Source: Ottowia sp. SB7-C50
GTDB taxonomy: Bacteria > Pseudomonadota > Gammaproteobacteria > Burkholderiales > Burkholderiaceae_C
Direction of reading: 5' to 3'
Length of the DNA: 64,000 nt
Assembly (NCBI RefSeq): GCF_033110285.1
Contig: NZ_CP136995.1
Coordinates: 2,294,001 to 2,358,000 of the forward strand
Shown here: in pieces, positions 42,714 through 51,051 of the stretch
Position numbering within the stretch: the stretch's first letter is position 1
Layout: the number at the start of each line of letters is the position of its first letter
Made by a program: the position numbers and the translations under genes
The notes under the pieces: model-generated
Seen by the model: only the letters and a program-made list of their open reading frames with translations
The model's database searches: none
Told to the model about the DNA's origin: nothing

Positions 42714-43523
42714 ATGTCGACCCGCGCCCGCCCTGCCCCGCCGCCCACAGAACCCCGCCGCCGCCGCGTGCAGTCGGCCGAAATGGGCATGGGCATTTTG
42801 AAAGCGCTGGCCGCGCTGGGCGGCGCCGCCAGCCTGACGGCGGTGGCGCAGGCGGTGGGCGAAAGCACGGCCAAGGTGCACCGCTACATGGCCAGCCTGG
42901 TCGAGCAGGACCTGGTGGCGCAGGAGCCGCTGAGCCAGCGCTACTTTCTGGGCCAGGCCGCGATCCACATCGGCCTGGCAGCGCTGCGCCAGTGCGACCC
43001 GATCCGCGCCGGCGAGCCGGCCCTGGTGCGCCTGCAGGCCGAACTGGGCGTGACCTGCTTCATCGCCGTGATGGGCAACCAGGGGCCGACGATCCTGCGC
43101 ATCGAAGAGCCTGCGCTGCCGGTGGTGGTGAACGTGCGCGCCGGCTCGGTGCTGCCGCTGCTGTGGTCGGCCACGGGCCAGGTGTTTCTGGCGCATGCCG
43201 AAGGCGGCACGCTCGACGCGCAGATGCTACAGGAATGGGAGCGCGCGACGCCCGCCCAGAAAGCGCTGGTGCCGCGAAAGACCGCCATCGCGGCCTTGCG
43301 CGAGCAGGTGCGCGCCCAAGGCTGCGCCAGCGTGCAGGGCCTGCTGTCGGCCGGCATCAGCGCCGTGGCCGCGCCGATTCGTCAGCACACCGGCCAGGTG
43401 GCGGCGGTGCTGACGGCGCTGGGCGCCTCGGGCGGCTTTGACGCGGCGCCTGCAGGCCGCATCGCGACACGGGTGCGGCAGGAGGCAGAGGGGATCAGCG
43501 CGGCGCTGGGGTTTGTGGGCTGA
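42714..43523 (+). CDS. IclR-family transcriptional regulator
   Basis: A 269-residue regulator with an N-terminal winged helix (AEMGMGILKALAALGGAASLTAVAQAVGESTAKVHRYMASLVEQDLVAQE) and a C-terminal ligand-binding domain ending SGGFDAAPAGRIATRVRQEAEGISAAL. IclR proteins control degradation of aromatic or other carbon sources and typically sense the substrate. It is divergent from a Bug gene and close to the P450 gene (ending 43650); a repeated site upstream of all three makes it their likely regulator. ATG 42714 begins a Pro/Arg-rich leader before the HTH. Confidence 0.9.
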   Translation: MSTRARPAPPPTEPRRRRVQSAEMGMGILKALAALGGAASLTAVAQAVGESTAKVHRYMASLVEQDLVAQEPLSQRYFLGQAAIHIGLAALRQCDPIRAGEPALVRLQAELGVTCFIAVMGNQGPTILRIEEPALPVVVNVRAGSVLPLLWSATGQVFLAHAEGGTLDAQMLQEWERATPAQKALVPRKTAIAALREQVRAQGCASVQGLLSAGISAVAAPIRQHTGQVAAVLTALGASGGFDAAPAGRIATRVRQEAEGISAALGFVG

Positions 43524-43536
43524 CAAATTCCGGATA

Positions 43537-43635
43537 CCGGACGCGAAGGACGCGAAAACTACGCGAAGGACGCGAAAAAAACCTTTTTTGAATTTTTTGC
43601 GTCCTTCGCGAATCCTTCGCGCCCTTCGCGTCCGG
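43537..43635. repeat. long inverted repeat between convergent genes, copy 2
   Basis: Arms start CCGGACGCGAAGGACGCG and end CGCGCCCTTCGCGTCCGG; within the arms a GCGAAGGAC unit is itself repeated. The centre is A/T-rich. It lies between the convergent IclR and P450 genes and should form a very stable hairpin. Confidence 0.85.
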
Positions 43636-43649
43636 CTGTTGTCAGCGCC

Positions 43650-45977
43650 TCACAACTCCAGCACCAGCTTCCGGCCCGCCGCGCGCGAGCAGCAGACCAT
43701 CATGCGGTCTTGCGCGTCGCGCTCGCCGCGCGTCAGCACCACGTCGCGGTGATCGACCGCGCCGCCCAGCACGCGCACTTCACACGAGCCGCACAGGCCT
43801 TCGCAGCAATCGCTTTGCACGTCGATGTTGGCGGCTTTCAGCGCTGAGAGGATGGTCTGGTCGGCGCGCACGGGCAGGGTGATGCCGGAGTCTTTCAACT
43901 CGATGTCGAACGCATGTTCCTTGGTCGGGTCCAGCGTGGGCGGCTCAGTCTGGAAGTGCTCGATGCGCAGGGCGTCGTCGGGCCAGTGGGCGGTGCAGGT
44001 TTCCAGCGCGCTCAGCATCCGCTCGGGGCCGCAGGCGTACAGGCGCACATCGGGTTGCGGCGTGGCCAGCAGCGCGGTCAGGTCGGCGCGCTGGCCCTCG
44101 TCCCTGGCGTAGATGTGCAGGCGCTCGCCGTGCTCTTCGACCAGCGCACCCAGCAGCGGCATCAGCTTTCGGCTGCGGCCGCTGTAGTGGATGGCGTAGT
44201 CCATGCCCAAAAGCCGTGCGCGGTGCGCCATGGCGGCGATGGGCGTGATGCCGATGCCGCCGGCGATGAAGATGGCCTTCCGCGCGCCTTCATCAAAGCG
44301 GAAATGATTGCGCGGGCCGCGGATGCGCAGGCGCTCGCCCTGTTTCAACTGATCGTGCACCCAGGTCGAGCCGCCCCGGCTGGCGGCGTCGCGCAGCACG
44401 GCGATTTCGTACGCGCCCGCGTCCGCCGGGTCGCCGCACAGCGAATACTGGCGCGACAGGCCGGTGTCGCCGCACTCGATGTCGATGTGCGCGCCGGGCT
44501 GCCATTTGGGCAGTGGATGGCCGTTGGCGGCGACGAGACGCAGCAGCACCGTGTCGTCGGTGATGCGCGTGACGCGCTCGACCACCATAGGGCGCGTCAC
44601 CGTCTGCTTCGAAGGCTCGCCCAGGCGCACCGGCAATTGCTGTTGCAGGATCTCGGGGTTCGCGCGCTCGGGGTTCTGCTCCGGATCCCATTCGACCCAC
44701 AAATGCTTGGGGCCACGGAAGGACGTGTTGGGCACGTAGTCAAAGCGCTGCTCGGCCAGGCGCATGTGCGGCAGGCGTTGGGTGAACTCTTCCAGAAACA
44801 CCTGCAATTCGAGCCGCGCCAGGTTCTTGCCCATGCACTGGTGCGAGCCGTAGCCGAAGGTGAGGTGATCGCTGGCGTTGTCACGGCGGATGTCCACGCG
44901 GCCGGCGTCGGCAAAGTGCCGCTCGTCGTGGTTGGCCGACGACATCACGATCAGCAACTTGCTGCCAGCCGGAATGGGCACGCCGCCCACCACCGCATCG
45001 CGCGTGGCCAGGCGCCGCCATGCGGCGACGGAGCCGTTGTGGCGGATGCATTCCTCCACGGCGCTCGGGATCAGGCTCGGGTCCTCGCACAGCTCGCGCC
45101 ACACGTCGGGTTGTTGTAGCAGCGACTTGAGCGCGTTGGCGATGCCGTTGGCCGTGGTCTCGTGCGAGGCGACGATGCCGGCCATCATCATCGAGTGCAA
45201 GTAGGAATCGGTGACGACCTCCGGATACTCCTTCTGTTTGCGGATGCCGTACTGCATCCAGCCCGGTGCGTCGGGGTTCTGGCGCATTTTTTCCAGAATC
45301 TGGCCCGAAAGCTGCCAGAAGTTGCCCACGGCGTGCGCCACCGCCACCTGCTCCTCGGGTTTGGGGCGGCCCCAGGTGTTGACGGTGTGGGCGATGGAGT
45401 AGCGGCGCAACTGGTCCATGTCCTCCTCGGGCACGCCCAGGAAATGCAGGCCGATGGTGAGCGGCGCCTCCCACAGCATTTGATCGACCAGGTCGGCGCG
45501 GCCATCGTTGATGAACTTATCGACATACTCGCGCGCCACGCGGCGCACCATGGGCTCGTGTTCTTGCAGCGCCTCGGGCGTGAAGGGCTGGATCAGCACG
45601 CGGCGGCGCGCCATGTGGGCGGGCTCTTCCTCGTTCACCAGCGTGCGGTTCATGGCGTAGTCGTAGCTGGCCAGCACGGCGTTGGCTTCGTCGCCGGTGG
45701 GCGTGATTTTTTCGAGCGCAATCGAGGCGCTGAAGGTCTGGTGGTCGCGGAACACCGCTTTCACGTCGTCGTAGCGCGTGACGACCCAATAGCCCAGCTT
45801 GGGCGAATAAAACACCGGCTCCTGCTCGCGCGACCAGCGCACGTACTCGGGCGGGTTTTGCTGGTAGCCGTCTTCGAACGGGTCGAACTCGGCCGCGCCG
45901 GCGCTGATGGGGCAGCCGGTGGGGCCTGTCATGGCGGCATGGTCAACGGGGCAGCGGGCGGCTTCGGTGTGGGACAT
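43650..45977 (-). CDS. self-sufficient cytochrome P450 (CYP116B-type: P450 - FMN reductase - 2Fe2S ferredoxin)
   Basis: A 775-residue fusion monooxygenase that needs only NAD(P)H and O2. Order: P450 domain (about 1-435) with I-helix AGIVASHETTANG, ExxR in EECIR and heme ligand Cys in FGYGSHQCMGKNLARLE; a phthalate-dioxygenase-reductase-like FMN domain (RQYSLCGDP) and NAD domain (IFIAGGIGITPIAAM) to about 680; and a plant-type 2Fe-2S domain with Cys in DCCEGLCGSCEVRVLGG and MVCCSRA. This is the P450RhF/CYP116B layout, known for hydroxylation, dealkylation and sulfoxidation of varied aromatics. It starts at 45977. The IclR-type site lies 21-47 bases upstream. Confidence 0.94.
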   Translation of the reverse strand: MSHTEAARCPVDHAAMTGPTGCPISAGAAEFDPFEDGYQQNPPEYVRWSREQEPVFYSPKLGYWVVTRYDDVKAVFRDHQTFSASIALEKITPTGDEANAVLASYDYAMNRTLVNEEEPAHMARRRVLIQPFTPEALQEHEPMVRRVAREYVDKFINDGRADLVDQMLWEAPLTIGLHFLGVPEEDMDQLRRYSIAHTVNTWGRPKPEEQVAVAHAVGNFWQLSGQILEKMRQNPDAPGWMQYGIRKQKEYPEVVTDSYLHSMMMAGIVASHETTANGIANALKSLLQQPDVWRELCEDPSLIPSAVEECIRHNGSVAAWRRLATRDAVVGGVPIPAGSKLLIVMSSANHDERHFADAGRVDIRRDNASDHLTFGYGSHQCMGKNLARLELQVFLEEFTQRLPHMRLAEQRFDYVPNTSFRGPKHLWVEWDPEQNPERANPEILQQQLPVRLGEPSKQTVTRPMVVERVTRITDDTVLLRLVAANGHPLPKWQPGAHIDIECGDTGLSRQYSLCGDPADAGAYEIAVLRDAASRGGSTWVHDQLKQGERLRIRGPRNHFRFDEGARKAIFIAGGIGITPIAAMAHRARLLGMDYAIHYSGRSRKLMPLLGALVEEHGERLHIYARDEGQRADLTALLATPQPDVRLYACGPERMLSALETCTAHWPDDALRIEHFQTEPPTLDPTKEHAFDIELKDSGITLPVRADQTILSALKAANIDVQSDCCEGLCGSCEVRVLGGAVDHRDVVLTRGERDAQDRMMVCCSRAAGRKLVLEL

Positions 45978-45997
45978 GGCAACGGCATCCAGCAAAA

Positions 45998-46024
45998 GCG
46001 CAATGCTACTCCGCAAAGCGTAAT
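45998..46024. promoter_or_regulatory. candidate IclR operator, copy 2, upstream of the P450 gene
   Basis: GCGCAAT (45998-46004), a 13-base spacer sharing CTACT with copy 1, and GCGTAAT (46018-46024). Two half-sites in direct orientation 20 bp apart would lie on the same DNA face. Confidence 0.65.
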
Positions 46025-46098
46025 CAGCCAAACGCGTGGACGGGCGGGTGCGGCGGCGTCCGACAGCGCCGCGCCACCGCCACATCGACAATTGCAGC

Positions 46099-46426
46099 AT
46101 GCCCTACGTCGCCCAATTCACCCCCGAAACCCTGACCCGCGCCGATGTGGACGCCTCGCGCGGACCGCTGGTGCTGGAATTCGGCACCCCCCTGGTGCGG
46201 CTGGTGCAGCGGCGCCCAGCCGCACGTGCGCGCCGCCTTCGAGCAGGCCGGCGCAGAGGTGCCGCACGTGAAGGTGGAAGACGGGCCCGGCCGGCCGCTG
46301 GGCCGCTCGTTCAAGGTCAAGCTGTGGCCGACGCTGGTGTTTCTGCGCGATGGGGTGGAAGTCGACAGGCTGGTGCGGCCGCAAGCGACCGCCGCGATCG
46401 CCGACGCATTGCAGCGCCTGGCTTGA
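46099..46426 (+). pseudogene. thioredoxin-family protein, frameshifted at a C6 run in the active site
   Basis: Two frames join at six C (46187-46192). With five C the frame reads LVLEFGTPWCGWCSGAQPHVRAAFEQAG... and makes a 108-residue thioredoxin-like protein with active site WCGWC, followed by KLWPTLVFLRDGVEVDRLVRP (cis-Pro). As written, the ATG 46099 frame turns into an Arg/Ala-rich sequence just before the active site and loses it. It could be a sequencing error or a real null. The gene lies divergent from the P450 gene and upstream of a toxin-antitoxin pair. Confidence 0.82.
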
Positions 46427-46434
46427 AAGTGGCT

Positions 46435-46461
46435 TTGTATATACAATCAATTCGTGTACAC
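46435..46461. promoter_or_regulatory. palindromes at the toxin-antitoxin promoter
   Basis: TTGTATATACAA (46435-46446) is a perfect 12-base palindrome, and GTGTACAC (46454-46461) a perfect 8-base one that includes the toxin's GTG start. Such sites are usual for autorepression by a toxin-antitoxin complex. Confidence 0.55.
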
Positions 46462-46786
46462 AGTCATCGAGACTGCCATATTCCAGCGCTACAGCGCCAG
46501 CGTCTGGAGCGCGGATGAATGCGCTGAATTCGTATCGTGGATTGCCGAGAACCCGGAAGCGGGCGACGTCATCGCACAGACGGGCGGCCTGCGCAAAGTG
46601 CGCTGGAGCCGCAACGGAATGGGCAAGCGCGGCGGCGCGCGGGTGATCTATTTCAACCGGCTCGAAAGTGGTTGGATCGCCTTGGTCATCGTGTACGCAA
46701 AAGCCAAGTTCGACAACCTGCCCGCCAGCGTTTTGAAAACATGGAAGGACGCCATCGATGAAAGCCTCGACCAAAAAACCCCTTGA
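46454..46786 (+). CDS. RelE/HigB-type toxin
   Basis: A 110-residue protein of the RelE/ParE superfamily: MYTVIETAIFQRYSASVWSADECAEFVSWIAENPEAGDVIAQTGGLRKVRWSRNGMGKRGGARVIYF, with the basic GLRKVRW and GKRGGARVIYF strands typical of mRNA-cleaving HigB/RelE toxins. It starts with GTG at 46454, in a palindrome. Toxin precedes antitoxin, as in higBA-like modules, and the two genes overlap by 29 bases. It is in a lower-GC patch than its neighbours, which suggests acquisition. Confidence 0.82.
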   Translation: MYTVIETAIFQRYSASVWSADECAEFVSWIAENPEAGDVIAQTGGLRKVRWSRNGMGKRGGARVIYFNRLESGWIALVIVYAKAKFDNLPASVLKTWKDAIDESLDQKTP

Positions 46787-47060
46787 CGCGGAGCAACTGC
46801 AGTTCGCGGCCGATGTGGCCGAATCCATCCGCCAAGCCAGGCGCGGCGAATTCGCGGCTGTCCACACGCCTGAAGACATGCTTGAGCGGCGCAAGCCGGG
46901 GCGCCCCACGGGCAGCGTGCAGGCGATTACCAAGAAACCGGTTCAGATTCGCCTCGATGCGGACGTGCTGGAAGCCCTGCGAGCAACGGGCGATGGCTGG
47001 CAGACACGGCTCAACAACACCTTGCGCGCCAACCTGGTGATGGCGGGCAAGCTGCCGTAA
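46758..47060 (+). CDS. BrnA-like antitoxin
   Basis: A 100-residue protein whose C-terminal part, PVQIRLDADVLEALRATGDGWQTRLNNTLRANLVMAGKLP, matches the ribbon-helix-helix-like BrnA antitoxin pattern (RLD.DVL...A.G.GWQTR.N..LR). The N-terminal half is charged and probably wraps the toxin. It overlaps the RelE-like toxin gene by 29 bases, so the two are made together. A BrnA-type antitoxin with a RelE/HigB-type toxin rather than BrnT is a mixed pairing, also annotated in other proteobacteria. Confidence 0.78.
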   Translation: MKASTKKPLDAEQLQFAADVAESIRQARRGEFAAVHTPEDMLERRKPGRPTGSVQAITKKPVQIRLDADVLEALRATGDGWQTRLNNTLRANLVMAGKLP

Positions 47061-47082
47061 CCCGGCTTTCCTTCAACGCTCT

Positions 47083-48066
47083 TTACCGCTCCCACGGCGG
47101 CACCGGCTCGAACTGCGCGGCCAGCGCGTCCAGCAGCACGCGCACCTTGGGCACGCGCGCGCGGCTGGGGGTGTAGCAGGCATAGACGTGGTCGCCAAAC
47201 GGCGTGTGCGGCTGGTAGCCGGGCAGCACGGCGCGCAGGCGGCCAGCGGCGACGTGGGGCGCGGTCAGGTAGGTCGGCAGGATGGCCAGGCCGTGGCCGG
47301 CCAGCGTCAGGTCGAGCAGGCCGTCGGTGTTGTTGGTGCGTACGCGGCTGGTGACGGGCACGGTGTGCTCCTGCCCGTCGGGGCCTATCAGGCGCCAGCG
47401 GTTGCCGTCGGTCAGCAGGTAGCTCAGCGTCTGGTGCGCGACCAGGTCGGCCACGTGCAGCGGCGTGTCCTGCGCCGCCAGGTAGGCGGGCGCGGCGAAG
47501 ATGCCGCGCGCCAGCGTCACCACGCGGCGCACCACGGCGTCTTCGGGCGGCGAACGGGTCATGCGCAGGGCCAGGTCGATCTGCTCTTCGGCCAGGTCGA
47601 CCAGCTGGTCGGTCAGGATCAGCTCGCAGCTCAGGCGCGGGTGCTGGGCGGCGAGTTGCGGCAGCAGCGGCGCCACGTAAAGGCGCCCAAACGTCAGCGT
47701 GGCGCTGACGCGCAGCACGCCGGCGGGTTCGTCGCCCAGGTTGCCCACGGCCAGTTCGGCGGCGGCCACGCTTTCCAGCGCCGCCAGCGCGTGCTGGTGG
47801 AACACCTGGCCCGCCGGCGTCAGCGCCAGGCGGCGTGTGCTGCGCTCCAGCAGACGCACCCCAAAGGCGGCTTCCAGCTCGGCCATCTGCTTGCTGACCT
47901 GGGCGCGCGTGCAGTTCAGGGCCCGCGCGGCACCGGCCATGCTGCCCGCCTCGACCACCTTGACGAAGGCCTGCCACGAGCCCAGCCACGGCCCGGCACG
48001 TGGGTTCGTCACGCGCAGGGCCGAATGCGCGCCCGGCACGATGAACGGCAGGCCTTTGCGCTGCAT
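47083..48066 (-). CDS. LysR-family transcriptional regulator
   Basis: A 327-residue LTTR: the N-terminal helix-turn-helix (SWQAFVKVVEAGSMAGAARALNCTRAQVSKQMAELEAAFGVRLLERSTRRLALTPAG) and a periplasmic-binding-like effector domain (RVSATLTFGRLYVAPLLPQLAAQHPRL...). It is divergent from the MFS gene and probably controls it, as is usual for LTTRs. A 30-residue leader precedes the HTH from ATG 48066; no ribosome site is visible and a slightly later start is possible. It converges on the antitoxin gene with a 22-base gap. Confidence 0.88.
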   Translation of the reverse strand: MQRKGLPFIVPGAHSALRVTNPRAGPWLGSWQAFVKVVEAGSMAGAARALNCTRAQVSKQMAELEAAFGVRLLERSTRRLALTPAGQVFHQHALAALESVAAAELAVGNLGDEPAGVLRVSATLTFGRLYVAPLLPQLAAQHPRLSCELILTDQLVDLAEEQIDLALRMTRSPPEDAVVRRVVTLARGIFAAPAYLAAQDTPLHVADLVAHQTLSYLLTDGNRWRLIGPDGQEHTVPVTSRVRTNNTDGLLDLTLAGHGLAILPTYLTAPHVAAGRLRAVLPGYQPHTPFGDHVYACYTPSRARVPKVRVLLDALAAQFEPVPPWER

Positions 48067-48121
48067 TGTCAATGAATGGTTGACATAACTGACCGGATTA
48101 TGGACTGCTTGTGTCGCCAGA

Positions 48122-48168
48122 AGCGGCCTATGATCCAAGCCTCCGTGTTCAATGCCTCATAGGCCGCT
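48122..48168. promoter_or_regulatory. perfect 12-bp inverted repeat upstream of the MFS gene
   Basis: AGCGGCCTATGA (48122-48133) and TCATAGGCCGCT (48157-48168), separated by 23 bases. It ends 47 bases before the MFS start and could be a leader hairpin or a LysR-related site. Confidence 0.5.
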
Positions 48169-48215
48169 GGCGCCCGCCCCTTGTGCGGCAGGCGCTACAA
48201 AAACAAGAGTTTTCC

Positions 48216-49437
48216 ATGTTCAAGAGTCTGAAGAATCAGGGCGCCTTAGGCATCACGCTGGCGGCAGCGGGCATCCTGATGATCACTATGGGCGCGCGTC
48301 AGTCCATCGGCCTGTTCGTCGGGCCGATGAACACCAGCACGGGCCTGGGTATCGCCACCATCAGCTTCGCGCTCGCGATTGCGCAATTCACCTGGGGTGC
48401 GGTGCAACCCATCGCCGGCGCGGCGGCCGACCGCTGGGGGGCCGCGCGCCGTGTTGATCGGCGGCGTGCTGATGCTGGCGGCCGGCACCGCGCTGACCCC
48501 GCTGATGGGCACCGGGCCGGGCCTGATCTTTGCGCAGGGGCTGCTGGTGGCGGCGGGCGCGGGGGCGGGCAGCTTCTCGGTGCTGATCGGGGCGGCGGCG
48601 CAGCGCATGCCGGCGGCGTCGCGTGGCTCGGCGTCGGGCGTCATCAACGCGGGCGGCTCGCTGGGGCAGTTCGTGTTCGCGCCGATCGCGCAGAAGCTGA
48701 TCCAGTTCGTCGGCTGGATGGGCGCCATGTACACGCTGGCCGTGATGGCGCTGCTGGCGCTGCCGCTGATCGGCCGGGTGACCAACGGCGGCAATACCGC
48801 GCACACCGTCGCCGCCGCCGATACGGACGGCGGCCTGCGCCGCGCGCTGAAAGAAGCCATGGGCGACCGCAGCTACCTGCTGCTGCACGCGGGCTTTTTC
48901 ACCTGCGGCTTTCACATCGCCTTCCTGGTCACGCACCTGCCGACCGAGGTGGATCTGTGCGGGCTGCCGCCTTCGGTGGCCAGCTGGTCGCTGGCGCTGA
49001 TCGGGCTGGCCAACATCGTGGGCAGCCTGGTCACCGGGCACCTGGTGGGCGTGTACCGCAGCAAGATGATTCTGGCGCTGATGTACGCCAGCCGCGCCCT
49101 GCTGGTGCTGTGGTACCTGGCCATGCCGCGCGAGCCGTGGGTGTTCTACGTGTTCGCGGTGGGCCTGGGCCTGACCTGGCTGGCCACGGTGCCGCCGACG
49201 GCAGGCATCGTGGGCAAGCTGTTCGGCGTGCGCTACCTGGGCACCCTGTTCGGCCTGACGCTGCTCAGCCACCAGATCGGCGGTTTTCTGGGCGCCTGGC
49301 TGGGCGGCCTGGCGATCACGCGCTTTGGCAACTACACGTGGATGTGGTGGGCCGACATCGCCCTGGCACTGCTGGCGGCGGTGGTCAACCTGCCGATCCG
49401 TGAAGCGCCGGTGCGACGCGCGCCGGCCGCTGCTTGA
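48216..49437 (+). pseudogene. MFS transporter, frameshifted at a G6 run
   Basis: A 12-helix major facilitator whose frame breaks at six G (48436-48441). The first part (from ATG 48216) has helices 1-2 and ends AAADRWG; the second frame continues PRAVLIGGVLMLAAGTAL to the end at 49437. With five G it is one 406-residue protein with the conserved GAAADRWG loop. It is of the formate/oxalate or nitrate-like MFS type (GARQSIGLFVGPM), substrate unknown. LysR is divergent. As written only about 75 native residues are made. Confidence 0.85.
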
Positions 49438-49440
49438 CAA

Positions 49441-49493
49441 TTCATAGCATCAACCGCTGATCTTTCAACGGCTGCAGCGTGTTTGCGCTGGAC
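49441..49493. repeat. stem-loop repeat copy after the MFS gene
   Basis: CATAGCATCAACCGCTG, CAACGGCTGCAGCGTG and TTTGCG: a variant copy with an ACCGCTG/CAACGGCT stem. Confidence 0.5.
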
Positions 49494-49512
49494 TGATCCG
49501 CAGACCGAACAG

Positions 49513-49593
49513 CCGGACGCAGAGGACGCAAAAAACTTTTTTTGGCTGTTTCTTTTGCGTACTCTGCGAATCCTTCGCGTCCTCTGCGTCCGG
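49513..49593. repeat. long inverted repeat between convergent genes, copy 3
   Basis: CCGGACGCAGAGGACGCAAA on the left and GCGTCCTCTGCGTCCGG on the right with a T-rich centre. It lies between the convergent MFS and PaaK-like genes. Confidence 0.8.
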
Positions 49594-49638
49594 TATTGTG
49601 TATTCGGTATTTACGGCGGCCTCCCCGCCCGCCGCCAC

Positions 49639-51051
49639 CTACATCGCCACCCGAAACGCCTTGCCGCTGCGTCCGCGCGGCACGTCGCAGCCGGGCTCGC
49701 CCCGCACTTCGATGGGTGCCGCGCCCTGCATTTGCGCGAAGCGCTGCAGGGCCTCGCGGCAGCGCGCTATGGCGGCGTCGGCGTCGGCCCCGCGCAGCGG
49801 CACGCGCAGCACCAGCGTCTGCGGGCCCTGCTGGCGCAGCTGAAAGTCGAACACGCCGCACTCTTCCTCGATCACGGTGCACAGCGCCAGCGGCAGCAGG
49901 CTCACGGTCTGGCCCTTGCGCGTGGAAGGCACGCGCAGCACGTCGTCGGCGCGGCCGCGCAATTCGATCACCGGCAGCGCCGACCCGCACGCGCAACGCT
50001 GGCCGCTGACGGTGACCTGGTCGCCCAGGTCGTAGCGGATGAGCGGCTGCGCCAGGTTGGCCAGGTTGGTCAGCAGCACCGAATGCGACTGCTGGCCGGG
50101 CGGCACGGGGCGGTGCTTTTCGTCCACCGGCTCCAGCAGCACCCAGTCTTCGTTGACGTGCAGGTGGCCGTGCGCGCATTCCCAGGCGATGGGCAGGAAT
50201 TCGGACGCGCCATAGCTGCCGCGCACGGAGGCGTCGAACACGCGCTTCAGGCGCTCGCGCACCGCCTTGCTGAGAAATTCGCCGCCCAGCATGACGCAGC
50301 GCGGACGAATGCGTAGCCGGCCGGCCTCGGCCTCGTCGGCCAGCAGCGCCGCAGCCGTTGGGTAGGTGGCCAGCAGCGTCGGCTGGAACTGGTTGAGCGC
50401 GGCCACCAGTTCGTCCACCGGCTGCTGCAGGCTGAAGCTGCGCGAGCCTGCGCCCAGCCACGGGTTGACGCGGCGCAGGCGCTCGAAGCTGACGATGCTG
50501 GCGAAATGCCCGCCCGTGGCCGTGACCATCGCCGGGCGCTCGGGGCTGCCGAACATTTCCAGCGGGTTGAAGGCGCTCATCCAGCCGCGGGCGCTGCGCG
50601 TGGGCGCGCGGTGGCGCACGGCCTCCAGCGCGTCGTACACGGCCATGGCTTGCGCGTCCTGCACAAAGATGCCGGGCTGCCCGCTGGTGCCGGAGCTCTC
50701 CCACACCACGTAGCGGCCCAGCCAGGGTTCGCCGGCGCGTGAGGCGTCGGCGGTGAAGTCGCGCAGTTCGTCCAGCCGCAGCAGCGGATCGGTCACCCAT
50801 TCTTCGAAGCGCGCCATCAGTTCGCGCCGCGTGACGTGCGGCATGCGACGCAGGTCGGCCGTGCGGGGCCGCTGCCCGGCCGTCATGCGCTCGCGGTACA
50901 GCGGCGCGGCCTGCGCGGCTTCGAGCAAGCGCAGCAGCCGCTGCTGCTGGCGCTGCGCGATCAGCGCCGGCGGCGCATGCGTGGCGGCCATCACGTCGAG
51001 CATGGCGGCCTGCAGGTGCAGAGGGTCGAAAACGGCGTGAGCCCCGCTCAT
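49639..51051 (-). CDS. PaaK-like adenylate-forming enzyme
   Basis: A 470-residue acyl-adenylate enzyme of the phenylacetate-CoA ligase/F390 synthetase branch: WESSGTSGQPGIF (P-loop), GASEFLPIAWEC, RYDLGDQV and GRADDVLRVPS follow the family order, and two Cys in GQRCACGS match the zinc-like CxC of such proteins. Some members activate aromatic acids; the substrate here is unknown and CoA transfer is not assured. ATG 51051 overlaps the stop of a 19-codon leader frame (ATGA), which may couple its translation. A longer in-frame start at 51264 lacks support. Confidence 0.8.
   Translation of the reverse strand: MSGAHAVFDPLHLQAAMLDVMAATHAPPALIAQRQQQRLLRLLEAAQAAPLYRERMTAGQRPRTADLRRMPHVTRRELMARFEEWVTDPLLRLDELRDFTADASRAGEPWLGRYVVWESSGTSGQPGIFVQDAQAMAVYDALEAVRHRAPTRSARGWMSAFNPLEMFGSPERPAMVTATGGHFASIVSFERLRRVNPWLGAGSRSFSLQQPVDELVAALNQFQPTLLATYPTAAALLADEAEAGRLRIRPRCVMLGGEFLSKAVRERLKRVFDASVRGSYGASEFLPIAWECAHGHLHVNEDWVLLEPVDEKHRPVPPGQQSHSVLLTNLANLAQPLIRYDLGDQVTVSGQRCACGSALPVIELRGRADDVLRVPSTRKGQTVSLLPLALCTVIEEECGVFDFQLRQQGPQTLVLRVPLRGADADAAIARCREALQRFAQMQGAAPIEVRGEPGCDVPRGRSGKAFRVAM

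Noticed and set aside
46423..46451. TTGAAA as -35 box of the toxin promoter
   Set aside because: No -10 box at proper spacing; TATACA is only 11 bases away, so no promoter call is made, only the palindromes.
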